NCBI GenBank assembly: GCA_026394265.1
Contig: JAPKYO010000027.1
Location: 1 to 17,564 of the forward strand
DNA length: 17,564 nucleotides
Source of the DNA: Candidatus Bathyarchaeota archaeon
GTDB taxonomy: Archaea > Thermoproteota > Bathyarchaeia > TCS64
Direction of reading: 5' to 3'
Shown: piece after piece, positions 1 to 6,058 of the stretch
Numbering within the stretch: the stretch's first letter is position 1
Layout: the number at the start of each line of letters is the position of its first letter
Notes under the pieces: model-generated
Databases searched by the model: none
The model's input: the letters and a program-made list of their open reading frames with translations, nothing else
Told to the model about the DNA's origin: nothing
Made by a program: the position numbers and the translations under genes

Positions 1-252
1 GAGTTCTTCGAGGACTACGGCGACCACTTCAAGTGGGTGCACCCCAAGGGCGCGACGGTGGGCTTCCCCGAGCTAATCGGCATGAACGTCGAGAAGTTCA
101 CCGAGGAATACGCCAAGCAGGAGCACGTCATGGTCTGGCCCGGCATGATCTTCAACTACCCCGGCAACAACTTCCGCATAAGCTACGGGCGCACATGGGC
201 CCCCGAGGGACTACGCCGCCTCAAGCACTTCGCCGACAAGAACCTCAAGTGA
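1..252 (+). CDS. PLP-dependent aminotransferase class I/II, C-terminal fragment
   Basis: The reading frame is open at the left edge and ends in TGA at 250-252, so only the last 83 codons are present and the start lies outside. The translated end has the layout of the small C-terminal domain of fold-type I aminotransferases: a phenylalanine-rich strand, the stretch WVHPKGATVGFPEL, a helix (EKFTEEYAKQEHV), VWPGMIFNYPGNNFRISYGR, then a closing helix. The Arg in FRISYGR is the expected ligand for the substrate alpha-carboxylate in this family. The enzyme would transfer an amino group through pyridoxal phosphate in the cytosol; the amino-acid substrate cannot be read from this fragment, and the catalytic lysine is not in the window. 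The stop is 1 base before the end of the convergent ridA-like gene. Confidence 0.8.
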   Translation, partial: EFFEDYGDHFKWVHPKGATVGFPELIGMNVEKFTEEYAKQEHVMVWPGMIFNYPGNNFRISYGRTWAPEGLRRLKHFADKNLK

Positions 253-253
253 C

Positions 254-637
254 TCAGGCTTGTGGCTTGTACGCCACGGCCTCTATTTCTACTAGAATCT
301 CGTCCATCACCAGCCTCGTCACGATCGTCGACCTCGCCGGCGTCGGTCCCTCGAAGAAGGTCACGTAGACCTCGTTCATCTTCTCGTAGAAGTCGATGTC
401 GGCGATGTAGACCGTCGCCTTGACGATGTCATCCATCGTGGCGCCAGCCGCAGCCAGCGTCTTCCGCAGGTCGACTAGCGTCGCCCGCGTCTGGTCCTCG
501 ATCGTCGTCAGCTCCCGCCCAGACTCGTCCTCCAACCCGATGTGCCCGCAGGTGTAGACGAAGTCCCCCGCCCGCACCGCCGGATTGTAGTGCGCGTCTG
601 GTGGATAGTCGAGCCTGATGGTCTCTTTGCGCTTCAT
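254..637 (-). CDS. ridA: RidA/YjgF/YER057c family reactive imine deaminase
   Basis: The 127-aa product has the full length of the RidA family. Known members hydrolyse reactive enamine/imine intermediates released by PLP enzymes, forming trimers with active sites between subunits. The conserved block GPTPARSTIV carries the substrate-binding Arg at residue 102, and E118 lies in the usual C-terminal strand (LVEIEAVAYKP). I chose the ATG at 635-637 over an upstream in-frame ATG at 694. The longer form would add 19 residues (AGFISAAWIACGG and neighbours) foreign to the family, and a reverse-strand TATA-like box at 664-672 sits 27-35 bp before this ATG, consistent with a leaderless mRNA. It is convergent with the aminotransferase and divergent from priL. 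A PLP enzyme next to RidA fits detoxification of aminoacrylate-type products, but that link is inference. Confidence 0.9.
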   Translation of the reverse strand: MKRKETIRLDYPPDAHYNPAVRAGDFVYTCGHIGLEDESGRELTTIEDQTRATLVDLRKTLAAAGATMDDIVKATVYIADIDFYEKMNEVYVTFFEGPTPARSTIVTRLVMDEILVEIEAVAYKPQA

Positions 638-661
638 GCCGCCGCAGGCTATCCACGCGGC

Positions 662-675
662 GGAGATAAACCCTG
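662..675 (-). promoter_or_regulatory. TATA box for ridA
   Basis: On the reverse strand this reads CAGGGTTTATCTCC, a TATA-like element centred about 31 bp ahead of the chosen ATG. This predicts transcription starting at or very near the start codon, as in many archaeal leaderless mRNAs. Confidence 0.45.
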
Positions 676-683
676 CGGGGGGA

Positions 684-695
684 AGCCTTTTCACA
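684..695 (+). promoter_or_regulatory. Candidate TATA-like element for priL
   Basis: The T-rich element CCTTTTCAC lies 34 bp ahead of the priL ATG. The same nine bases recur at 15118-15126, 33 bp ahead of the MBL-MFS gene, which makes the placement more believable although it is a weak TATA match. GAAGGAAG just before the ATG may act as a weak ribosome binding site. Confidence 0.35.
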
Positions 696-723
696 GCCGA
701 AACACCATGAGGGCTGAAGGAAG

Positions 724-1797
724 ATGTTGGAGAGGGAGGCGGCCAAGTACCCGTTCCTCACGGAGGCGGCGAAGCTAGTCGACGCCCTGAACCTCCAGCT
801 GGACGACCTCGCCACCCCAACATACGAGAAGGTTTTGGACCGAGCCGCGGAGCGCGTCGTCCAAGCCATCGAGGACGGCGCCGTAGACGACAGCCTCGAC
901 GACTACATGACCGAGCTGCTCAGTTTCCCCGTCGCCGTCATGTTCGTCTCAGTCAAGGGGGAGCAGTTCCTAAACAGGCGCTACGCCCTCGCCGAGGCGG
1001 TGCGCGTCTACTTCCTCCTGCAGGACGAGGACCGCGACAAGCTCGCGCAGATAGCACGCGACGACTTCGGCTGGGACCTCAAGGACTCCGGCGAGAAGTA
1101 CGACGGCGTCCTCCACGACTTCCGCCTCCACTTCCACGACTACCTGCGAAGCTCCAACAGCTTCCACGAGGACAAGTGGAAGCTCGTCAACCGCATAGTC
1201 AAGAACGGCTACGTCCTGCTCACGCAGCGCGAGGTCGCCCGCCTCATACAGGGCGAGGTCGAGAACCTCATCAAGGAGCGCCTCAAACCCGTCAAGATCA
1301 ACCTCCCCGAGCCCCTACAGAGACGCCTCGACCGAGTCTCCAAGGTCTTCGAGGAGAACAGAACGAGGCTAGGCGGCGAGGACCTACCCTCAGAGGTCAT
1401 CAACACAGCCTTCCCGCCGTGCATCCGCTACTGCATGGAGGGGCTACTAGCCGGGAGGCGCGCCAGCCACATGGAGCGCTTCGCCCTCACAAGCTTCCTA
1501 GTCACCGTCGGGATGCCCCTCGACAGCCTAATAGACCTCTACACAAGCGTCACCGACTTCGACCCAGCCATGACGAAGTACCAGGTCGAACACATCGCAG
1601 GCGTCAAGGGAAACCGGACAAAGTACACGCCACCCCTCTGCGACACACTCCGAACCCACGGAATCTGCCGAAACAAGGACGACATCTGCGAACGAATAAA
1701 ACACCCCCTGAGCTACTACCGCATAAAGGCGCGCCGCCTAGCCTACCAGAAACCCCCCCAGCCTCAACCCTCAAATACCCCCACGCCGAGCCAATAA
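724..1797 (+). CDS. priL: DNA primase large subunit PriL
   Basis: The 357-aa protein is the regulatory, iron-sulfur subunit of the archaeal/eukaryotic-type primase, which with PriS makes primers for DNA replication. The N-terminal two-thirds is helical and acidic/basic as in the family. The C-terminal domain has the [4Fe-4S] ligand pattern: C233 in FPPCIRYC, C306 in TPPLCDTLRTHGIC, C315 in the same block and C322 in DDIC, followed by HPLSYYR. C237 is an additional nearby cysteine; C233 fits the family position better. The protein ends in a Pro/Gln/Ser-rich tail (residues about 344-357). The ATG at 724 is preceded by GGAAG. It heads the replication/translation cluster, with a 41-aa protein between it and priS. 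Codon third positions are strongly C-rich. Confidence 0.95.
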   Translation: MLEREAAKYPFLTEAAKLVDALNLQLDDLATPTYEKVLDRAAERVVQAIEDGAVDDSLDDYMTELLSFPVAVMFVSVKGEQFLNRRYALAEAVRVYFLLQDEDRDKLAQIARDDFGWDLKDSGEKYDGVLHDFRLHFHDYLRSSNSFHEDKWKLVNRIVKNGYVLLTQREVARLIQGEVENLIKERLKPVKINLPEPLQRRLDRVSKVFEENRTRLGGEDLPSEVINTAFPPCIRYCMEGLLAGRRASHMERFALTSFLVTVGMPLDSLIDLYTSVTDFDPAMTKYQVEHIAGVKGNRTKYTPPLCDTLRTHGICRNKDDICERIKHPLSYYRIKARRLAYQKPPQPQPSNTPTPSQ

Positions 1798-1807
1798 AGG
1801 ACCATAA

Positions 1808-1933
1808 TTGGCAGACAGCGTCAAGGAGACAATCCGAAACACCGGCCTCCACTTCTGCACACAGTACAACAACCTAGTCAGATTCAACCCAAAGTTCTGC
1901 GGCAAGTGCCCACACAGCAGCCTGAACAAGTAG
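1808..1933 (+). CDS. 41-aa Cys/His-rich microprotein between priL and priS
   Basis: A short frame starting with TTG and ending in TAG encodes 41 residues. The sequence AAAGGA at 1796-1801 overlaps the priL stop and lies 6 bases before the TTG, a good Shine-Dalgarno arrangement. Nearly all codons end in C or G (gac agc gtc aag, ggc ctc cac ttc tgc), matching the neighbouring genes. The product holds H15-x-C17, then C31-x2-C34-x-H36 (core FCGKCPHSS), which resembles a small zinc-binding or metal-binding knuckle. I do not recognise a family. The position between the two primase subunit genes suggests a role in or near the primase or replisome, which is inference only. An alternative is a remnant of a longer gene, but the RBS and intact codon use argue against that. 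Confidence 0.65.
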   Translation: MADSVKETIRNTGLHFCTQYNNLVRFNPKFCGKCPHSSLNK

Positions 1934-1946
1934 CTCCGAAGCAAAC

Positions 1947-1960
1947 CAGTTTTAAAACAC
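1947..1960 (+). promoter_or_regulatory. TATA box for priS
   Basis: The sequence AGTTTTAAAACAC contains an 8-base TTTTAAAA palindrome, centred 32 bp before the priS ATG. It predicts a separate, nearly leaderless transcript for priS and the genes after it. No clear Shine-Dalgarno sequence precedes the ATG, which agrees. Confidence 0.55.
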
Positions 1961-1985
1961 GGCGGACACATACACCTGAGCGCCT

Positions 1986-3239
1986 ATGGAGTCCGACTGG
2001 GGAAGCCCAAGATTCGTCGCGGAGCAATTCCATAGGTGGTACCAGGGAAACGCGAGGACCATCCCCGCCCCAACCGAGATCAAGCAGCGCGAGTTCGCCT
2101 TCCTCCAATTCGGGGGAAAGACCATGTTCCGCCACATAGGCTTCCCCGACGAGGCGACCTTCCAGAGATACCTCAAGGAGAACGGCCCCGCCCACAGCTA
2201 CCACAGCAGCAGCTACTACCAGCGCCCCGAAGCAGACATGGCGGGAAAAGGCTGGAGCGGAGCCGACCTAGTCTTCGACATCGACGCCGACCACTTCGAC
2301 CTCCCCTGCCAACACGAACACGACAAGTGGAAATGCAGAAACTGCGGCGAAGAAGGCACCGGCAAACACCCAGAAATCTGCAAGTGCGGGAAAGCCGCCT
2401 TCGAGGAGGAGACGTGGCTCTGCGAACACTGCCTACAGGCGGCGAAACACGAGACCCAGAAGCTCCTCGACATGCTCATACAGGACCTCGGCTTCAGCCC
2501 CGCGGGTGACCTCGTCGTAAACTTCTCCGGCAACCGCGGCTACCACGTCCACGTCAGAAGCCCGAGGATCAGGAACCTCGACCAGTATGGTAGGCGTGAG
2601 GTCGTGGACTATATCCTGGGAACCGGCCTCAAGCCGGAGTACCTCGGCTTCAACCCACGCGCCAAGGGGGGCAGATCCACCCTTGCCGACGAAGGCTGGA
2701 GGGGAAGAGCCGGAAGAGCCCTATACGACTACATCGCCTCCACGCCCCCCGAGGAGATCAAGGCGCTAAAACTAGGGCGAAAGATCACGAGCCTCCTCGT
2801 CAACGAGAAGGACAAGGCCCTCACAATCCTAGAGGAGAGCCACCCAAGCGTCCTCCTCAAAGCCGTCGACCTAAGCGACGATGACAAACTCATGGCGGAC
2901 CTATCCAAACTCATGGAGATAGCCGTCAAGGAGCAAGCCGCCGACATAGACACCGTCGTCACCACAGACATCCACCGACTCATACGCCTCCCCAACACAC
3001 TACACGGCAAAACCGGCTGGCAGGTCCAGACGATCAACCTCGACTCCCTCCCCGACTACGACCCCATGACGAGCGCAATAGCCTTCAGAACCGGCGAGGC
3101 GAAAGTATATGTCCGACACGCCCCGAAGATAAGGATCGCCGACGCCGAATACGGCCCATACACGCAGGAGACCGCGACCGTCCCCATGGCGGTCGCGCTC
3201 TTCCTACTATGCAAGAAGGGGGCGAGGATAGAACAATGA
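1986..3239 (+). CDS. priS: DNA primase catalytic subunit PriS
   Basis: The 417-aa protein is the archaeal/eukaryotic primase catalytic subunit (AEP fold), which polymerises primers using divalent metal. Catalytic Asp98 and Asp100 are in LVFDIDADH; the nucleotide-binding SGNRGYHVHV motif is at 181-190; the conserved block TTDIHRLIRLPNTLHGKTG is at 326-344, with Asp328 the probable third metal ligand. Between residues 108 and 149 there is an enlarged zinc module: C108-x-H110, C117-x2-C120, C132-x-C134 and C146-x2-C149. Family members usually carry only one zinc knuckle here (CxH plus a later CxxC), so residues about 112-142 look like an inserted second zinc ribbon. The ATG at 1986 is preceded by a TATA box. 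The stop overlaps the GINS start as ATGA. Confidence 0.95.
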   Translation: MESDWGSPRFVAEQFHRWYQGNARTIPAPTEIKQREFAFLQFGGKTMFRHIGFPDEATFQRYLKENGPAHSYHSSSYYQRPEADMAGKGWSGADLVFDIDADHFDLPCQHEHDKWKCRNCGEEGTGKHPEICKCGKAAFEEETWLCEHCLQAAKHETQKLLDMLIQDLGFSPAGDLVVNFSGNRGYHVHVRSPRIRNLDQYGRREVVDYILGTGLKPEYLGFNPRAKGGRSTLADEGWRGRAGRALYDYIASTPPEEIKALKLGRKITSLLVNEKDKALTILEESHPSVLLKAVDLSDDDKLMADLSKLMEIAVKEQAADIDTVVTTDIHRLIRLPNTLHGKTGWQVQTINLDSLPDYDPMTSAIAFRTGEAKVYVRHAPKIRIADAEYGPYTQETATVPMAVALFLLCKKGARIEQ

Positions 3240-3859
3240 CCGACGAATACAGGACCCTATACGACTCCTGGAGGAGGGAGAAGCAGAGGCCAGACATACA
3301 ACCCCTCCCCGAGGGCTTCTACGGCGCCATGGCGGGCTACGCAACCCAGCTCCGCGAGCAGAGCCGAACAGTCGACAAAACCACCATCAAGGGGAAGCTC
3401 ATCGAGAAGGAGCACGACCACGTCGACAAGATGCTCGAAGACCTCAACAGGCTACGCTTGAGTAAGCTCGTAACCGCGGAGCTTAACGGCGCCCCCGTCG
3501 AGCCACTCAACCTAACCGCCGAGGAGAAGCGGCTGCAGGTCGAGCTCCGCCGCCTACTCGCCGGACACACCCAGGGGATGAAGCAGATCCTACAGGGTAG
3601 GGAGCCCAAGATCGAGGCGCCGCCCATGGCTGCGCCGCCGCAGGTGACGCCCCACCCCCAACCACCCACCCACCACACCGAAACCGGTGAACAAACCCTC
3701 AAAGTCGTCCGCTTCACCCAGCCCCTCCCCGCCATAATGGGCGTCGACATGAAAACATACGGCCCATTCAAGGCCGAAGACGTCGCATCCCTCCCCGCCC
3801 AGAACGCGGATAACCTAATAAGGAAGGGCATAGCCAAGCTAGTGGAGACAGAGCCATGA
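3236..3859 (+). CDS. gins51: GINS complex subunit, Gins51 type
   Basis: The 207-aa product is read as an archaeal GINS subunit, which joins Cdc45/RecJ-like protein and MCM to form the replicative helicase complex. The helical A domain covers about residues 1-122 (for example EHDHVDKMLEDLNRLRLSKLV); a Pro/His-rich linker spans about 123-155 (PPMAAPPQVTPHPQPPTHH); the small beta B domain is at about 158-204 (KVVRFTQPLPAIMGVD, TYGPFKAEDVASLP, NADNLIRKGIAKLVE). The A-then-B order defines Gins51 (Sld5/Psf1-like) rather than Gins23. The ATG at 3236 overlaps the priS stop by ATGA; an upstream GTG/ATG frame extension into priS has no support. The stop overlaps the L44e start, again ATGA, so translation is probably coupled through priS-gins51-rpl44e. 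Confidence 0.9.
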   Translation: MTDEYRTLYDSWRREKQRPDIQPLPEGFYGAMAGYATQLREQSRTVDKTTIKGKLIEKEHDHVDKMLEDLNRLRLSKLVTAELNGAPVEPLNLTAEEKRLQVELRRLLAGHTQGMKQILQGREPKIEAPPMAAPPQVTPHPQPPTHHTETGEQTLKVVRFTQPLPAIMGVDMKTYGPFKAEDVASLPAQNADNLIRKGIAKLVETEP

Positions 3860-4131
3860 AAGTTCCCAAGACACTCAGGACCTTCTGCCCAAAGTGCAAA
3901 ACGCACACTGAGTTCGCTGTCACCATATACAAGGCAGGCAAGCGCCGCGGCTCCCGAAAGGGTGAACGCGACCAAGCCGTACGCAAGCAGGGCTACGGAG
4001 GCCAGAAATTCCCAATGCAGCACAACCAGGCAAAGGTCACAAAGAAGACCACACTAATGCTCCAGTGCAAGGAGTGCAAACACAGCCTGATGCGCGAGGG
4101 ACTACGGCTCAAGAAGGCGGAGTTGGAGTAA
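3856..4131 (+). CDS. rpl44e: Large ribosomal subunit protein eL42 (L44e)
   Basis: The 91-aa basic protein matches L44e in length and sequence. It carries two zinc-ligand pairs, C11-x2-C14 (FCPKC) and C71-x2-C74 (QCKECKHS), and the family core YKAGKRRGSRKGERDQ followed by GYGGQKFPM. It belongs to the large subunit near the E site and is shared by archaea and eukaryotes. The start ATG overlaps the gins51 stop by 4 bases. One base separates its stop from the S27e start, so the pair is translated from one message. Placement next to S27e, aIF2-alpha and Nop10 is a conserved archaeal arrangement. Confidence 0.97.
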   Translation: MKVPKTLRTFCPKCKTHTEFAVTIYKAGKRRGSRKGERDQAVRKQGYGGQKFPMQHNQAKVTKKTTLMLQCKECKHSLMREGLRLKKAELE

Positions 4132-4132
4132 A

Positions 4133-4330
4133 ATGGCAGAATGGGACAACCTAATCCCCAGACCCTCATCGAGATTCCTAAGAGTAAAGTGCCTCAGCTG
4201 CGAGTCTGAGCAAATCGTATTCAGCCACGCGACCCACGAGGTCAAGTGCCGCACATGCGGAGAGGTCATCGCGAGGCCAACCGGTGGCAAAGCCGAGATC
4301 AACGGCTCCATCATGGCAGTTCTAGGGTGA
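4133..4330 (+). CDS. rps27e: Small ribosomal subunit protein eS27
   Basis: The 65-aa protein is a standard S27e with a four-Cys zinc ribbon: C20-x2-C23 (VKCLSCESEQ) and C39-x2-C42 (VKCRTCGEVIARPTGG). The N-terminal IPRPSSRFLRVKC stretch and the PTGGKA turn are family hallmarks. It is part of the small subunit. Its ATG follows the L44e stop by one base with GTTGGAG just upstream as ribosome binding site. Its own stop lies inside the GGGTGA that appears to serve as the ribosome binding site of aIF2-alpha. Confidence 0.97.
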   Translation: MAEWDNLIPRPSSRFLRVKCLSCESEQIVFSHATHEVKCRTCGEVIARPTGGKAEINGSIMAVLG

Positions 4331-4338
4331 CCGACCCC

Positions 4339-5130
4339 ATGTCTCTAGGGCACGCCGAGTGGCCGGAAACAGGCGAGATGGTCGTAGCGACCGTCAGCCG
4401 CATCGAGTCATACGGCGCATACGTCGCCCTAGACGAATTCGACAACAAGGAAGCACTTCTCCACATCTCAGAGATCAGCTCCCGCTGGGTACGAAACATC
4501 CGCAACCACGTAAGGGAGAACCAGAAAGTCGTCCTCCAAGTCCTCAGGGTAGACCCCTCCAAGGGACAGGTAGACCTCAGCCTACGCAGGGTCAACAAGG
4601 ACGACCGCAGGAAAAAGATCGAGCAGTGGAAGAAGACCCGCAAAGCCGAGACACTCCTCAAGCAAGCCGCCACAGAGCTGAAGATGACCCCCGGCGACCT
4701 CTTCGACGAGATAAGCCCCAAGCTAAACGAGGCTAACGTCAACCTATACGACACGCTTGAGCAGGCCGCGAAGAAGGGCGTAAAGATCCTAACCGATCTG
4801 GGCATGAATGAGAAGACCTCGGAAGCCCTCGCCAAAATCGCGGCGGAGAAGATCATCGTAAAGGGCGTCACAATCCAGGGCGTCTTCGAGGTTACAGCGA
4901 TGGGAAGCAGAGGCGTCGAAGAGATCAAAGACTTCTTCCACACCATCAAGGACCTCGGAGAAGAGACCGAGTCCACGGTAAACCTCTACACACTCGGTTC
5001 CCCAAAGTACCGCGTAGAGGTCACAGCCGAGGACTACAAGAAGGCGGAACTCGCACTAGACCGCGTCGTCAAGCAAGCCGAGAAGGATTGGTCCACCCAC
5101 GAGGGCACCATCTCCTTCAAAAGGGAGTAG
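4339..5130 (+). CDS. aif2a: Translation initiation factor aIF2 alpha subunit
   Basis: The 263-aa protein is the alpha subunit of the heterotrimeric aIF2, which carries initiator Met-tRNA to the small ribosomal subunit. An S1-type OB domain spans about residues 11-84 (GEMVVATVSRIESYGAYVAL, HISEISSRWVRNI, GQVDLSLRRV), followed by a helical domain and a C-terminal alpha-beta domain (YRVEVTAEDYKKAELALD). I chose the ATG at 4339 because GGGTGA at 4325-4330 lies 8 bases ahead of it and the resulting N-terminus matches the family. A GTG at 4327 overlapping the S27e stop would add only four residues (VTDP) and has no ribosome binding site. Length is normal for the family. Confidence 0.95.
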   Translation: MSLGHAEWPETGEMVVATVSRIESYGAYVALDEFDNKEALLHISEISSRWVRNIRNHVRENQKVVLQVLRVDPSKGQVDLSLRRVNKDDRRKKIEQWKKTRKAETLLKQAATELKMTPGDLFDEISPKLNEANVNLYDTLEQAAKKGVKILTDLGMNEKTSEALAKIAAEKIIVKGVTIQGVFEVTAMGSRGVEEIKDFFHTIKDLGEETESTVNLYTLGSPKYRVEVTAEDYKKAELALDRVVKQAEKDWSTHEGTISFKRE

Positions 5131-5140
5131 ATAACCCCCC

Positions 5141-5329
5141 ATGGTCTGGCTCCTCAGAAAATGTGACAAATGCGGGTCATACACGCTTAAAGAAGACGCC
5201 TGCCCACGCTGCGGCGGCCCAGTAAAGTCCCCGCACCCAGCAAAGTTCTCGATGGATGACAAGTACCGGAAATACCGCCTCATAATGAGGCGCATGTCTT
5301 CTCAGAGCGAAGAGCCCACCTCGGCTTAG
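5141..5329 (+). CDS. nop10: Ribosome biogenesis protein Nop10
   Basis: The 62-aa protein is Nop10, the small zinc-binding subunit of H/ACA RNPs that guide rRNA pseudouridylation with Cbf5, Gar1 and L7Ae. Zinc ligands are C8-x2-C11 and C21-x2-C24 (RKCDKCGSYTL, DACPRCGGPVKS). The signature PHPAKFSMDDKYRKYR follows at residues 31-46. The C-terminal tail (SSQSEEPTSA) is short and probably disordered. Ten bases separate it from the aIF2-alpha stop, so it is the last gene of the run; a new promoter follows. Confidence 0.97.
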   Translation: MVWLLRKCDKCGSYTLKEDACPRCGGPVKSPHPAKFSMDDKYRKYRLIMRRMSSQSEEPTSA

Positions 5330-5330
5330 C

Positions 5331-5357
5331 TTCACTCACCCATCAGTCCTAAGTGAA
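5331..5357. repeat. Inverted repeat downstream of nop10
   Basis: TTCACT at 5331-5336 and AGTGAA at 5352-5357 form a six-base inverted repeat around a 15-base spacer, directly before the TATA box of the next gene. It could be part of the nop10 transcription end or an operator for the next gene. The stem is short and could be chance. Confidence 0.25.
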
Positions 5358-5358
5358 A

Positions 5359-5371
5359 AGATTTTATATTA
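5359..5371 (+). promoter_or_regulatory. TATA box for the 123-aa protein gene
   Basis: The sequence AGATTTTATATTA is a strong archaeal TATA element, with purine-rich GTGAAA upstream as a likely BRE. It is centred 38 bp before the TTG start, giving a leader of about 10-15 bases. Confidence 0.6.
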
Positions 5372-5402
5372 TCCTTCCGTGATGAATTCTTAGGCGACTG
5401 TA

Positions 5403-5774
5403 TTGGCAAAGACATATGTTCGCATCTATGGTCCACCGCTCATGAAGGCTCTACAAGCACTCGAAGGTGTAGCCGTTGAGGTGTCCAAGGAGAAGGAGAT
5501 AAAGTTCAGCCACAAGTGCATACCATACCCGACGAGGCTACAGGCAGACAACCGCGACTGGCAAAACTACCTCAACAACCTGAAGAGCACATACGTCGAC
5601 TGCTACGAGCCCGCAAAGATCATCAGCGACGCCAAGCAGCTCCTCGGAGACCACGACTTCATGTTCGAGTGGGTCGACAAGAAGCCCACCATGAAGCAGC
5701 TCGAGGCACTCATCGAGAAGATCGACAAGGCTCTCACCGGGATGGGTGTTCACTACACCCTGACCACCGAGTAA
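5403..5774 (+). CDS. Uncharacterised 123-aa soluble protein
   Basis: I do not recognise this family. The frame starts with TTG at 5403 (an in-frame TAG at 5391 rules out a longer form) and ends in TAA. It has its own strong TATA box and a terminator-like hairpin after it, so it forms a single-gene transcript, and its C-ending codons match the upstream genes. The product has no membrane segment or signal peptide. A beta-like N-terminus with the block RIYGPPLMKALQALEGVAVE is followed by KFSHKCIPYPTRLQ, an aromatic-rich middle (DWQNYLNNL, YVDCYEP) and a C-terminal helix PTMKQLEALIEKIDKAL. There are two Cys, C39 and C67. The strong promoter and short length suggest an abundant small protein. It lies beside nop10 but is not in that operon. 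Confidence 0.75.
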   Translation: MAKTYVRIYGPPLMKALQALEGVAVEVSKEKEIKFSHKCIPYPTRLQADNRDWQNYLNNLKSTYVDCYEPAKIISDAKQLLGDHDFMFEWVDKKPTMKQLEALIEKIDKALTGMGVHYTLTTE

Positions 5775-5791
5775 TCCGCTTCCTTCGAATC

Positions 5792-5836
5792 AGTTTTTTG
5801 AAAATATAGACCCCACCCTAGGCTGGTGGGTTTTAT
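5792..5836 (+). terminator. Hairpin and T-rich terminator of the 123-aa protein gene
   Basis: T6 at 5793-5798 is followed by the hairpin CCCACC (5812-5817) and GGTGGG (5825-5830) with a 7-base loop, and then TTTTAT. This combines a T-run, which is enough for archaeal termination, with a stem-loop. The region lies between two convergent genes. Confidence 0.55.
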
Positions 5837-5849
5837 AAAAATAAAACGG
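5833..5849 (-). terminator. T-rich terminator for the livHM transcript
   Basis: On the reverse strand this reads CCGTTTTATTTTTATAA, a T-rich tract 18-34 bases past the stop of the last gene in the - strand liv series. It is the natural transcript end for that operon. Confidence 0.4.
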
Positions 5850-5866
5850 GTTGAAGATGGTGAGGT

Positions 5867-6058
5867 TTAGATCTGGCCGTCGGTCGCCTTCTCGGCTTCC
5901 CTCAACGCCTTTCGTTCGTTGAGTTCCTCGTAGACGATGAAGACAGGCATGATGACCCAGAGCGCGATCATCAACCAGAACAGGATGTTATCGTACTGGT
6001 CGGTTGCCGCGTCTCCGATGAGTCTAAGGATGCTTGCCATCAGTAGTAGTCCGTTCAT
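5867..6058 (-). CDS. 63-aa single-span membrane protein coupled to livM
   Basis: No family is recognised. The ATG at 6056-6058 sits in TGATG with the livM stop, so it should be translated by coupling with livM; a GTG three bases upstream is an alternative start. The product has a short amphipathic N-terminus (MNGLLLMASILRLIGDAA), a hydrophobic span at about residues 25-44 (ILFWLMIALWVIMPVFIVY) and a charged C-terminal tail (EELNERKALREAEKATDGQ). LivH and LivM in this cluster also end in highly charged tails. The arrangement suggests an accessory subunit or assembly factor of the transporter, but this is inference from position. It could instead be an unrelated small gene caught in the operon. 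Confidence 0.7.
   Translation of the reverse strand: MNGLLLMASILRLIGDAATDQYDNILFWLMIALWVIMPVFIVYEELNERKALREAEKATDGQI

Noticed and set aside
2036..2509. Long Arg/Pro-rich frame overlapping priS (157 aa)
   Set aside because: It lies in the +2 frame of a clear priS gene. Its low-complexity Arg/Pro/His content is what a C-rich codon gene gives out of frame.
3337..4023. 228-aa reverse-strand frame across gins51 and rpl44e
   Set aside because: It covers two well supported genes and the Ser/Arg-rich translation has no domain; it is an antisense shadow.
4311..4976. 221-aa reverse-strand frame opposite aif2a
   Set aside because: It is antisense to a conserved translation factor, with Ser/Arg/Leu-rich composition and no promoter or ribosome binding site.
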